A stretch of DNA of 8,539 nucleotides from Casp-actino8 sp046082625 (GTDB lineage Bacteria; Actinomycetota; Acidimicrobiia; Acidimicrobiales; Ilumatobacteraceae): NCBI GenBank assembly GCA_046082625.1, contig JBJTYE010000054.1, positions 1-8,539 of the forward strand. The letters are read 5' to 3'. Under the pieces are notes generated by a model that worked only from the letters and a program-made list of their open reading frames with translations, made no database searches and was not told where the DNA came from. A program made the translations under genes and the position numbers. Shown in pieces: positions 1 through 6,944 of the stretch (its first letter is position 1; every line of letters begins with the position of its first letter).

Positions 1-1
1 G

Positions 2-454
2 ATCGATTTTCCTCGCGGCCAGGTGCGACCCTTCGCCGGGGAGCAGTACGGCTTCCGCTTCGACATCGATCGCCGACTCGTCGAAACGGTGGTGGCGAAC
101 GGTTCCGTGGACTGGAGCGACAAGTTGTTCCTGTCCTGTCGCTTCACGGCCTGGCGCGCCGGTGCCTACAACGAGTACCGCTACAACTTCTTCAAATCGC
201 TCTCGGTGGAACGCATGCAGCGCACCGAGGCCGAGGCGCGACGGAAGTTGGCACCACCGGCTCCGTCGGCCGAGATCGAACTGGACGGATATGTGATGGA
301 ACGTTTCTGCCCGCATCGACAGGCCGACCTCTCGGTCTTCGGAGTGATCGAGGGCGATGAACTGGTTTGCACCCTGCACGGGTGGCGATTCGATCTGGAA
401 TCCGGTCGCTGCATCAATGCCGAGGATCGGTCCTTGCGTATCCGTCGCCGATGA
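2..454 (+). CDS. C-terminal part of a Rieske [2Fe-2S] protein, NamH-like (UDP-MurNAc hydroxylase family)
   Basis: The reading frame is open to the left edge, so the gene begins outside the window; the GTG at 23 is an internal Val codon. The visible 150 residues end in a Rieske domain. Its first ligand pair is Cys-Pro-His (codons 308-316) and its second is Cys-Thr-Leu-His (codons 368-379), with 17 residues between His and Cys, which fits the Rieske spacing C-x-H-x15-17-C-x2-H. The segment before it, containing FRFDID, DWSDKLFLSCRF and AYNEYRYNFF, resembles from memory the region just before the Rieske domain in mycobacterial Rv3818/NamH. Those proteins have an N-terminal metallo-beta-lactamase-like domain and hydroxylate UDP-N-acetylmuramic acid to the N-glycolyl form for peptidoglycan. 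The N-terminal domain is not visible here, so the substrate is inferred. A Rieske protein of another MBL-fused type is the alternative. The gene converges on the beta-galactosidase gene. Confidence 0.85.
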   Translation: MDFPRGQVRPFAGEQYGFRFDIDRRLVETVVANGSVDWSDKLFLSCRFTAWRAGAYNEYRYNFFKSLSVERMQRTEAEARRKLAPPAPSAEIELDGYVMERFCPHRQADLSVFGVIEGDELVCTLHGWRFDLESGRCINAEDRSLRIRRR

Positions 455-458
455 CGAC

Positions 459-3395
459 TCAGTCCACGATCGAGAGTCGATAAGCGAACCGGTACTCACC
501 GGCCGGCACCAGGAATTCCGGCTCCACGTCGGGACCGCAACTGGCGGTGCCTACACCGCGATGGGCGACGTCCACGTGCACCACGAGACCATCGATCGGC
601 TCGAGTTCGGTGACATCGGCGGCCGCGAAGAGGTCGGCGTCTCGGTATCGCACCGCCGACATGTGCAAGCCGACCGGATGCAAGGCTTCGATGCGCAGTG
701 CCGGTCCGCGGCGCGTCGACCGGATCTCCATCCACCGGCAGTCGGTGCGCAATCCGAACTCCTGAGGAACCAGATACGGCAACTCGTCGGGAGGCGCTTC
801 CCAGACACCCAGCATGGCCCCGCGACATCGATCGGGCATGTTCTCCAGCGGTCCGCGGCCGTACCACCGCAGCCGATCGAAGCGACCCGGGAGCTCGAAG
901 ACCACGCCGACACGCGGCAGATCCTCGAGAGCTTGCGGTACGAACACGGCGTGCTCGTGGACGCGACCACCGGACCCGTCGACGTAGGACCGGTGTTCGT
1001 GACGAACCAGCGTGTCCGGATCCTTGGTGGCCAAACCCTGATCCGACCAGCGCCAGAGCGCCCGACCGCCGATGCCCATGCGCTCGGCGAGGTCCGGCAT
1101 CAGCTTGAAACCGTCGTTGTCGGTGGCGGCTCGCCACAGGTGCAGTCGCGGCGAGACGGTCACCACCTGATCCACCGGGGACGTCGTCGACGCCGGCGAT
1201 GGCAGGGAACGCGTCTCGGCCGGTTCGACCACGATCTGGTCCCAGGCCACCAGATGGCCCTTGGGACACCACGGCATGGCGGCGCGCGCCGAGAACTGGA
1301 ACGTCACCACCACTTCGCCACTCGGCTCGTCGGGACCGTTGAGATCGACCGGCCAATCCACCAATGACGACTGTCCGGCCGGAACCTGGGGTGACCAGCC
1401 ACCTCGGGAGTGTTCGTGTCCATCGACGGTCACGATCCAGGTGGCCGTCAGCCAGGAAAGATCCCGGAACGACTGGCGATTCAGGACCCGGACCTTCCAA
1501 CCGGCTGCTTCCACGGCGACCGGTCGGTGGACCCACTGCACTTCCTGGATCGCCGGATGAGGAACGCCTTCCGGGGACACCAGGCCGTCGGCCACGAAGT
1601 TCCCGTCGTTGGGAACGTCGCCGAATTGACCGCCGTAGGCGAAGCGTTGGCCACCATCACCCACGTCTTGACGCAGTCCGTGATCCTTCCACTCCCAGAT
1701 GAACCCGCCCTGCAGATTGCGGTGACGATCGATCACGTCCCAATAGGTCGCCAGACCCCCATTCGAATTGCCCATGGCGTGGCTGTACTCGCACAGGATC
1801 AGTGGACGCGTCCCCAAGTTCGACGCGGCGTACATCTCGATGGCGCTGGCCGGTGCGTACATGGGACAGACCACATCGGTGACTCCCAGACCGCCGGTGC
1901 TCCATCCGGCGTGGAAGACGGCCCCTTCGTAGTGCAGCAGTCGACTCGGATCCATCGATCGCACCAGAGCGGCAGCGGCCTCGTGGATCTCGCCGAATCC
2001 GGACTCGTTGCCGAGACTCCACATGATGATGCTCGGATGGTTGCGATCGCGCTCCACCAGGCGCGAAATTCGCTCCAGCCAGGTCGCCCGATACGTCGGA
2101 TCGTGGCAGAGACTGGTGTTGAAGGCGTGGCTCTCGGCATTGGCCTCGTCCACGACGTACAGACCCAACTCGTCGCAGAGATCGTAGAAGCGATGATCGT
2201 TGGGATAGTGGGACGTGCGCACGGCGTTGACGTTGGCGCGCTTCATGGTGAGGAGGTCCTGGCGCATGTCGTCCACGGTCACCGCTTTGCCGCGGTCCGG
2301 GTGATGGTCGTGCCGGTTCACTCCCATGATGGTGATGGGCCGGCCGTTCACCGTCACCAGACCGTCGACGATCGCCACCCGGCGGAATCCGATCCGTTGG
2401 GGGACCACCTCGACGGTGGATCCATCGGGGTCCACCAGTTCGGTCATGAGCCGATACAGCTGCGGGGTCTCGGCCGTCCACGGGTCGACCTGGGGAACGT
2501 CCCAGGTGGCAGTGGCCACGTGTCCGCTGAAGGCGTAGGGCGTCAGATGACGATGGGGGACGGCCACGGTCTGGACCGTTCCCAGACGGCGACCGCCGAG
2601 GGACTCCACCCACATCCGCACCCGCCATCCAGGTCCGATGGTCGTGTGGCGTCCAGCGATCTCGACCGTGGACGTGATCGACGCCGACGATGTGCCGGCG
2701 TCCCAGTCGGCGAGCACTCGAATGCGCTCGACTCCGATCTCGGCGCGGGCCTCGAGAAAGACCTCACGATGGAGTCCGGCCATCCACCATTGATCCTGAT
2801 CCTCGAGATACGACTGGGCGCTGTACCGCGCCACCAGAACGGCCAGGGAATTCACGCCGCGTCGCAGGTGATCGGTGATGTCGTACTCGCTCGGGAGCCG
2901 ACTGTCGGTGCCGTACCCGACGAACTCGCCGTTGACGAAGACCGCGTGCACGCTTTCGGCTCCGCCGATGTGCACCACGACGCGCCGACCTCGCCAGGCC
3001 GCCGGAACGCGAAAGGTCCGGCGATACACGCCGGTCGCGTTCTCCTCGGGGACTTCGGGTGGCCGTAGCGGCCAAGGCATCTGCACATTGGTGTAGTGGG
3101 GCAGATCGTCGAATCCCTGCACGGTCCAGTTGCCGGGAACGTTCACCGTTCTCCAGCCGGTCGACGATGGTTCGTCGGCGCCGACCGCACCCGGCGGCAC
3201 CGCATCCGGATCCGACCACAGTCGCAGTCGCCACTTTCCGTTCAGATCGCTCCACCACGGGCCGTCCTCGCGTCGACCGCGAGCACTGTCGACGTCGGGA
3301 AACGACGAAAGCGTCTGCCGCATCGGCAGGCGGCCGATCGCCACCACACCCGGATCGTTCCACGGGCGCAGCGCCGAGAACGCCTTCACCACCAT
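459..3395 (-). CDS. lacZ: Beta-galactosidase, glycoside hydrolase family 2 (LacZ type)
   Basis: A complete 978-residue protein, close to the 1024 of E. coli LacZ. It hydrolyses terminal beta-D-galactosides such as lactose; with no signal peptide it should be cytoplasmic. The order is the N-terminal sugar-binding domain (about 50-220, with the conserved DQDQWWMAGLHR loop), an immunoglobulin-like domain, the TIM barrel (about 340-625), and the LacZ-specific C-terminal beta domain (about 735-978, with WYGRGPLENMPDR). The acid/base is Glu464 in MWSLGNESG and the nucleophile is Glu536 in ILCEYSHAMGNS. Glu421 and His423 (NAESH) match the E. coli Mg2+ ligands Glu416 and His418. The aromatic corresponding to E. 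coli Trp999 is replaced by Cys (TASCGPD), as I recall for many non-enteric LacZ proteins. The ATG at 3395 precedes the conserved WNDP start, with a GAGG sequence 9 nt upstream. The gene lies 28 nt after the dioxygenase gene. No LacI-type regulator or sugar permease is in the window. Confidence 0.96.
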   Translation of the reverse strand: MVVKAFSALRPWNDPGVVAIGRLPMRQTLSSFPDVDSARGRREDGPWWSDLNGKWRLRLWSDPDAVPPGAVGADEPSSTGWRTVNVPGNWTVQGFDDLPHYTNVQMPWPLRPPEVPEENATGVYRRTFRVPAAWRGRRVVVHIGGAESVHAVFVNGEFVGYGTDSRLPSEYDITDHLRRGVNSLAVLVARYSAQSYLEDQDQWWMAGLHREVFLEARAEIGVERIRVLADWDAGTSSASITSTVEIAGRHTTIGPGWRVRMWVESLGGRRLGTVQTVAVPHRHLTPYAFSGHVATATWDVPQVDPWTAETPQLYRLMTELVDPDGSTVEVVPQRIGFRRVAIVDGLVTVNGRPITIMGVNRHDHHPDRGKAVTVDDMRQDLLTMKRANVNAVRTSHYPNDHRFYDLCDELGLYVVDEANAESHAFNTSLCHDPTYRATWLERISRLVERDRNHPSIIMWSLGNESGFGEIHEAAAALVRSMDPSRLLHYEGAVFHAGWSTGGLGVTDVVCPMYAPASAIEMYAASNLGTRPLILCEYSHAMGNSNGGLATYWDVIDRHRNLQGGFIWEWKDHGLRQDVGDGGQRFAYGGQFGDVPNDGNFVADGLVSPEGVPHPAIQEVQWVHRPVAVEAAGWKVRVLNRQSFRDLSWLTATWIVTVDGHEHSRGGWSPQVPAGQSSLVDWPVDLNGPDEPSGEVVVTFQFSARAAMPWCPKGHLVAWDQIVVEPAETRSLPSPASTTSPVDQVVTVSPRLHLWRAATDNDGFKLMPDLAERMGIGGRALWRWSDQGLATKDPDTLVRHEHRSYVDGSGGRVHEHAVFVPQALEDLPRVGVVFELPGRFDRLRWYGRGPLENMPDRCRGAMLGVWEAPPDELPYLVPQEFGLRTDCRWMEIRSTRRGPALRIEALHPVGLHMSAVRYRDADLFAAADVTELEPIDGLVVHVDVAHRGVGTASCGPDVEPEFLVPAGEYRFAYRLSIVD

Positions 3396-3404
3396 GGACG
3401 GTGT

Positions 3405-3408
3405 CCTC
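3405..3408 (-). promoter_or_regulatory. Ribosome binding site of lacZ
   Basis: GAGG on the minus strand, 9 nt before the ATG at 3395, in the 28-nt gap after the dioxygenase gene. It supports that start. It is one of the few recognisable Shine-Dalgarno sequences in this run of genes, so lacZ is probably initiated independently of the gene before it. Confidence 0.5.
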
Positions 3409-3423
3409 GGGAGGATGTTCTCG

Positions 3424-4029
3424 TCACGAGTACTGCTCGGGAATCTCGAACCAAATGGTGAGTGCGTACTTCACACCGCTGACCAGTGGCCGCGTCTGAT
3501 GCGGGTGCGTGACGAGAGACGGCCAGGCCAAGAGGGCGCCGACGGGAACCGAGCCGTTGTCGAAGGACTGCCGGGGAAAGTCCAACTGGGCTCCGGTGTA
3601 GTCGTCGTTCAACTTCACCGACGCCGAGACCTGGGCCACGTCGTGATGGATCCGCAGGGAGGTCTGGGCATCCAGGCTGTACTTGATGACGAAGGCATCC
3701 TTCAGTCCGTGGTAGTCGATGAGGGGCCACACGTGCTGGAACTGCGGCCAAACGCGCTCGCCGAGATCGTTCTCCAGGTTCTCGTACAACTTGGGACTGA
3801 TGGCCGCCAGGCTGATCTCGTAGCCGGGGACGGGATCACCGGGTTGAGCGGCGAAGCCACCGACGGCTTCGGCGGCACCGATGACGGCGGTGCACATCTC
3901 CGGTGTCCAGAACGGCAGGAGCAGGATCTCGGGTGCCACCATCTCCAGATTGCGGCGATCGTCGATGGCGCCGCGATATCCGAGAACGAGATCCAGTTCG
4001 CCGGTGGCCGTACCTGGTGACGGGTTCAT
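3424..4029 (-). CDS. 2-oxoglutarate/Fe(II)-dependent dioxygenase, lysyl/prolyl hydroxylase-like
   Basis: A 201-residue, probably cytoplasmic protein consisting of little more than one double-stranded beta-helix oxygenase domain. The iron-binding facial triad can be read as His128 and Asp130 (in LRIHHDV) plus His177 (in VTHPHQTRPLVSGVKY). Lys187 sits ten residues after the distal His, where the 2-oxoglutarate-binding Arg or Lys lies in the prolyl/lysyl hydroxylase superfamily. The HHD motif, the following beta strands with DDYTGAQLDF, and the T-H-x-H...P...G-x-K/R-Y ending resemble the C-terminal catalytic domain of animal procollagen-lysine hydroxylases. The N-terminal 30 residues are not conserved in a way I recognise. 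Its ATG overlaps the gluQRS stop (ATGA) with no visible Shine-Dalgarno sequence, so it is probably translated by coupling. The substrate is unknown: a protein side chain, a free amino acid or a small molecule are all possible. Family assignment is good; function is not assigned. Confidence 0.85.
   Translation of the reverse strand: MNPSPGTATGELDLVLGYRGAIDDRRNLEMVAPEILLLPFWTPEMCTAVIGAAEAVGGFAAQPGDPVPGYEISLAAISPKLYENLENDLGERVWPQFQHVWPLIDYHGLKDAFVIKYSLDAQTSLRIHHDVAQVSASVKLNDDYTGAQLDFPRQSFDNGSVPVGALLAWPSLVTHPHQTRPLVSGVKYALTIWFEIPEQYS
4026..4029 (-). other. ATGA stop/start overlap, gluQRS to dioxygenase
   Basis: The TGA of gluQRS (4028-4026) shares two bases with the ATG of the dioxygenase gene (4029-4027). 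The 20 nt upstream contain no purine-rich Shine-Dalgarno sequence. This is the typical arrangement for termination-reinitiation, so the two proteins are likely made together. Confidence 0.8.
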
Positions 4030-4943
4030 GGACGACCAGTCTGCCAGTGCTCGGGCACGGTCCACGGGGTGCGAGGCACACGCCCCGGATCGAAGTCGCC
4101 GAGAAGATCGGCAGCCGAGCGAGGATCCTCGCGGTCGCAACCCAGACTCCGACCCAACACGCCGAGAACGGCCGTGGAGGAGGTACCCGCACTCGCCAGA
4201 TCCTCGAGAGTGACCGCTCCGTGTCGCTTGGACAGTCGTTCGCCGTCGGGGCCGAGCACCAATGGCACATGGGCGTACTGCGGGGTGGCATATCCCAGCA
4301 GCCGCTGCAGATGGATCTGTCCGCCGGTCACGGCGAGCAGATCGGCACCGCGCACCACCTGGGTCACCTCCTGGGCTGCATCGTCCACGACCACGGCGAG
4401 GTTGTACGCCGGAACGCCGTCGTTGCGCTGCAGCACGATGTCCTCGGCCACCGACACGGTCGGCCCGCACAGCGCGTCATCGACCTGGATCTCCTCGGCC
4501 GAGGCCCGCAGACGCCAGGCCGGAGTGCGACCGGCTTCTTCGCGTGCCGATCTCTCTCGATGACCGAGGGTGCGGCACGTGCCCGGATAGACACCGTCCG
4601 GATTCGATCCGTGCGGGGCGCGGATCGCCTCGCGAATCTCACGGCGCGAGCAGTAGCAGGGATACACCAGATCCCGATCTCGCAGGTCGTCGAGCACCTC
4701 GCCATAGAGGTCGAACCGTTCGCTCTGGCGCAGAACCTCTCCCTGGTGGTCGATCCCGAGGGCGGCCAGTTCGTCCAGTTGGCGTCGTTCGTTCTGGCGC
4801 GAACTGTTGGCGCGATCGAGATCCTCGAACCGGAGGAGCAGATGGCCTCCGGTCAGCTGGGCCAACAGCCAGGCCAGAAGTGCCGTGCGCAGATTGCCCA
4901 GATGCAACGGTCCGGTCGGAGACGGAGCGAAGCGGCCGATCAC
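4026..4943 (-). CDS. gluQRS: Glutamyl-Q tRNA(Asp) synthetase GluQRS
   Basis: A 305-residue paralogue of the glutamyl-tRNA synthetase catalytic core. It activates glutamate and attaches it to the queuosine at position 34 of tRNA-Asp. The class I signature 1 is HLGN (14-17) after GRFAPSPTGPL, and signature 2 is the KMSKS-like LSKRH (237-241). RFEDLD (38-43) lies in the Rossmann fold. The zinc site expected in GluQRS, C-x-C ... Y-x3-C, is present as Cys96, Cys98, Tyr119 and Cys123. The chain ends about 60 residues after LSKRH, so the anticodon-binding domain of true GltX is absent, as usual for GluQRS. The start is GTG at 4943, 4 nt after the dehalogenase stop; no in-frame ATG lies near the conserved IGRFAPSP. 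There is no clear Shine-Dalgarno sequence, and an out-of-frame ATG overlaps the preceding stop. The next gene overlaps this one by ATGA. Confidence 0.95.
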   Translation of the reverse strand: MIGRFAPSPTGPLHLGNLRTALLAWLLAQLTGGHLLLRFEDLDRANSSRQNERRQLDELAALGIDHQGEVLRQSERFDLYGEVLDDLRDRDLVYPCYCSRREIREAIRAPHGSNPDGVYPGTCRTLGHRERSAREEAGRTPAWRLRASAEEIQVDDALCGPTVSVAEDIVLQRNDGVPAYNLAVVVDDAAQEVTQVVRGADLLAVTGGQIHLQRLLGYATPQYAHVPLVLGPDGERLSKRHGAVTLEDLASAGTSSTAVLGVLGRSLGCDREDPRSAADLLGDFDPGRVPRTPWTVPEHWQTGRP

Positions 4944-4947
4944 TCGG

Positions 4948-5868
4948 TCATTGTGCCAAGGCTCGAACGATGAAGGCAGCCAACTCCGGCCCGCGATCCT
5001 CCTGCAAGAAATGTCCTCCACCTTCGATGGTGGTGTGCTGCGCGTTCGCCGCCCCCGGCACGGCCTTGCGAAAGGCCCACTCGCCGTTGCGGGTGATGGA
5101 ATCCTGGTCGCTGAAGGCACAGATGAAGGGTTTCTCCCAACGACCCAACGCCCCCCAGGCCGCCCGGTTGGGGGCCGAGGACGGATCGTCCAGCGACGCC
5201 GGGACCAACGAGGGGAAGATCCGTGCGCCAGCCTTGTACCGATCGTCGGGGAAAGGGGCGTCGTAGGCCGCCAGCACTTCGGGAGCCAATGGCTTGGTGG
5301 CGCACCCACCTTCGATGATCCGGGCCACGGCGAACTCCTTCACCGTCTGGCTGAAAGTTCGCCAGGCCACGAAGGCCTCGTTGGGAGGCGGATCACCCGT
5401 GGGCAGACCGGTGTTGGCGGCCACGATGCGCCGGAACCGTTGCGGCATGGCGGCGGCCAGACGCAGACCGATCAGACCACCCCAGTCCTGACACACCAGG
5501 GTGAGACCGGTGACGTCATTCAGTTCCAGCCAGCGCGTCATCCAGAACACGTGCCGCTCGTAGGTGTAGTCCTCGACGGCACCGGGTTTGTCGCTGCGAC
5601 CGAAGCCCACCAAGTCGGGAACGACGACGCGATGTCCGGCCGCCGTGAACACCGGGATCATCTTTCGATAGAGGTATCCCCAGGTGGGTTCGCCATGGAG
5701 ACACAGGATCGTCTCCGATGACGACGGATCACCGACGTCCACGTGATGGATGCGCAATGTCGGACCCGACGGATCGGCCGGATCAGCGGGGACGTCGGTG
5801 TAGCGCGGTTCGTACGGCCAGTCGGGCAACGAGATGAATCGATCGTCGGGGGTGCGCAGGATTTCCAT
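4948..5868 (-). CDS. Haloalkane dehalogenase, HLD-I subfamily (DhlA/DhmA-like alpha/beta hydrolase)
   Basis: A 306-residue protein, the same size as Xanthobacter DhlA (310). Such enzymes hydrolyse carbon-halogen bonds of haloalkanes to an alcohol and halide, in the cytoplasm without a cofactor. The oxyanion-hole loop is LHGEPTWGYLYRKMIP (57-72). The nucleophile elbow CQDWGG gives Asp128, followed by the halide-binding Trp129. The cap-domain Trp169 in AFVAWRTF aligns with the second halide-binding Trp175 of DhlA. The strand AYDAPFPDDRYKAG (201-214) matches the DhlA cap. The likely acid is Asp256 (FSDQD, after strand beta-7, as in HLD-I) and the base is His286 (GGGHFLQED). A complete pentad favours dehalogenase over epoxide hydrolase, though many family members have no known natural substrate. 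The ATG at 5868 follows a weak GAGTGA sequence. The gene lies 49 nt after the metallo-hydrolase and 4 nt before gluQRS. Confidence 0.9.
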   Translation of the reverse strand: MEILRTPDDRFISLPDWPYEPRYTDVPADPADPSGPTLRIHHVDVGDPSSSETILCLHGEPTWGYLYRKMIPVFTAAGHRVVVPDLVGFGRSDKPGAVEDYTYERHVFWMTRWLELNDVTGLTLVCQDWGGLIGLRLAAAMPQRFRRIVAANTGLPTGDPPPNEAFVAWRTFSQTVKEFAVARIIEGGCATKPLAPEVLAAYDAPFPDDRYKAGARIFPSLVPASLDDPSSAPNRAAWGALGRWEKPFICAFSDQDSITRNGEWAFRKAVPGAANAQHTTIEGGGHFLQEDRGPELAAFIVRALAQ

Positions 5869-5917
5869 CGGTTCACTCTACGAAGACGGTCGCCCGGACC
5901 GCGATCCTCCAGTTCGA

Positions 5918-6940
5918 TCAGGAGGGCAGCTCGTAGGTGCTGGACAGGCGAGCGGCCCCGCCGCCGCGCACCAGAAGTCGACCTTCCTCCACCAATTGGA
6001 TGAGATGAGCCAACACACTGCGCGCCGCCGGAATGTGCAACTCCGGAATCACCGCCGCGTACATGTGCCGCACCATCGGTGCCACGGTGTCCAGTCCAGC
6101 GGCCACGGCGGCCAGCACCTGGGCTTCCCGACCGAGTCGATGTTCGTAGTAGGCATCGAGGAACGCTCGGGGGTCGGTGATCGGCGAGCCATGGGTGGGC
6201 CACAGCACGCGATCGGCGCGTCGTCGGACCTTGTCGAGTGAATCCAGGTACTGGCGCATGTCGCCGTCGGGGGGTGAAACCACGGTGGTGCTCCAACCCA
6301 TGATGTGGTCGCCGGTGAACAGTTCCTGATCTTCGACCAGAGCCACGCACATGTGATTGGATGTGTGGCCCGGCGTGTGGACCGCAGTCAAGGTCCAGCC
6401 GTCTCCGTGAGCCGCCACTTCACCGTCCTCGACGCGGACGTCGGGATCGAAATCGGTGTCCACCGTCTCGCGAAGTTCCATGTCGTGGTCGAGCCCGGCA
6501 GCCCGCGCCACTTCGCGTTCGGCCTCGATCTCTTCAGGAGTCTTGGGCGGCGGTTTCAGGTCCTCCATCACCTTGATGTCGTCCTCGTTGTCGAGGGGTC
6601 CCACGTCACCATGGGGTTTCCAGGCCACGGTCGGAGCACCGGTGAGATCCCGCAACCATGACGCCAAACCCACGTGGTCGCTGTGGCAGTGCGTGATGAC
6701 GATCGCTCGCACCTTGTGGCCCTCCAAAGCGGCCTGCAGCGCCTGGCGATGTTCGGGAAGATCGGGACCGGGATCGATGACGGCCACGTCGGTGGAGGCC
6801 CCGACGATGTAGGTCCCGGTTCCGGTGAAAGTGAACTTCGACGGATTGCGGGCGATCACCCGTCGCACTCGCGGCCCGACGGTTTCCACGTCGGCATAAC
6901 GCAACGGATCGATGGGACCGACGAAAGGAATACCAGCCAT
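5918..6940 (-). CDS. Metallo-beta-lactamase-fold hydrolase, LACTB2-like, with C-terminal winged helix
   Basis: A 340-residue protein from the ATG at 6940. The MBL core carries a THCHSDH signature (H84, H86, D88, H89), the third-motif His192 in HTPGHTSNH, the bridging Asp211 in FTGDHIMGW and the final His250 in WPTHGSP, so two metal ions can bind. After about residue 265 comes a helical region ending in a winged-helix-like segment (IPAARSVLAHLIQLVEEGRL). This is the layout of the LACTB2 group, which includes a human mitochondrial endoribonuclease; many bacterial members have no known substrate. Between the first and third metal motifs lies an acidic, proline-containing stretch (about residues 112-172, with LKPPPKTPEEIEAE) that is longer than in LACTB2. 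I chose 6940 because GGGGGA lies 7 nt upstream and the start then falls 4 nt after the asparaginase stop. An in-frame ATG at 6955 would add five residues and overlap that gene by 11 nt. Confidence 0.9.
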   Translation of the reverse strand: MAGIPFVGPIDPLRYADVETVGPRVRRVIARNPSKFTFTGTGTYIVGASTDVAVIDPGPDLPEHRQALQAALEGHKVRAIVITHCHSDHVGLASWLRDLTGAPTVAWKPHGDVGPLDNEDDIKVMEDLKPPPKTPEEIEAEREVARAAGLDHDMELRETVDTDFDPDVRVEDGEVAAHGDGWTLTAVHTPGHTSNHMCVALVEDQELFTGDHIMGWSTTVVSPPDGDMRQYLDSLDKVRRRADRVLWPTHGSPITDPRAFLDAYYEHRLGREAQVLAAVAAGLDTVAPMVRHMYAAVIPELHIPAARSVLAHLIQLVEEGRLLVRGGGAARLSSTYELPS

Positions 6941-6944
6941 GCGT

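Noticed and set aside
23..454. The GTG at 23 as the true start of a small Rieske protein.
   Set aside because: The frame is open to the window edge, the codons before it (IDFPRGQ) fit the family sequence, and no ribosome binding site precedes it.
455..479. Inverted repeat between the convergent genes as a bidirectional terminator.
   Set aside because: Six base pairs with a 13-nt loop and no T-tract is too weak to annotate as a terminator.
919..931. The string AGATCCTCGAGAG occurs near 919 and again near 4199, suggesting a short repeat.
   Set aside because: Both copies encode Leu-Glu-Asp-Leu in different minus-strand proteins with the preferred codons. There are no further copies or regular spacing.
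1410..3068. A 552-codon open frame on the plus strand, opposite lacZ, plus several other long frames opposite the minus-strand genes.
   Set aside because: They lie fully antisense to clear conserved genes, have low-complexity Arg/His/Gly-rich translations and no recognisable domain. High-GC codon use routinely keeps the opposite strand open.
4026..4943. Reading the GluQRS gene as a full glutamyl-tRNA synthetase (gltX).
   Set aside because: The protein ends soon after the LSKRH motif with no anticodon-binding domain, and it has the C-x-C/Y-x3-C zinc site typical of GluQRS.
5887..5901. Small hairpin CGGTC-GCCCG-GACCG in the 49-nt gap between the metallo-hydrolase and dehalogenase genes, as a possible terminator.
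   Set aside because: The stem is only 5 bp, there is no T-tract on either strand, and such short dyads are expected by chance in GC-rich DNA.
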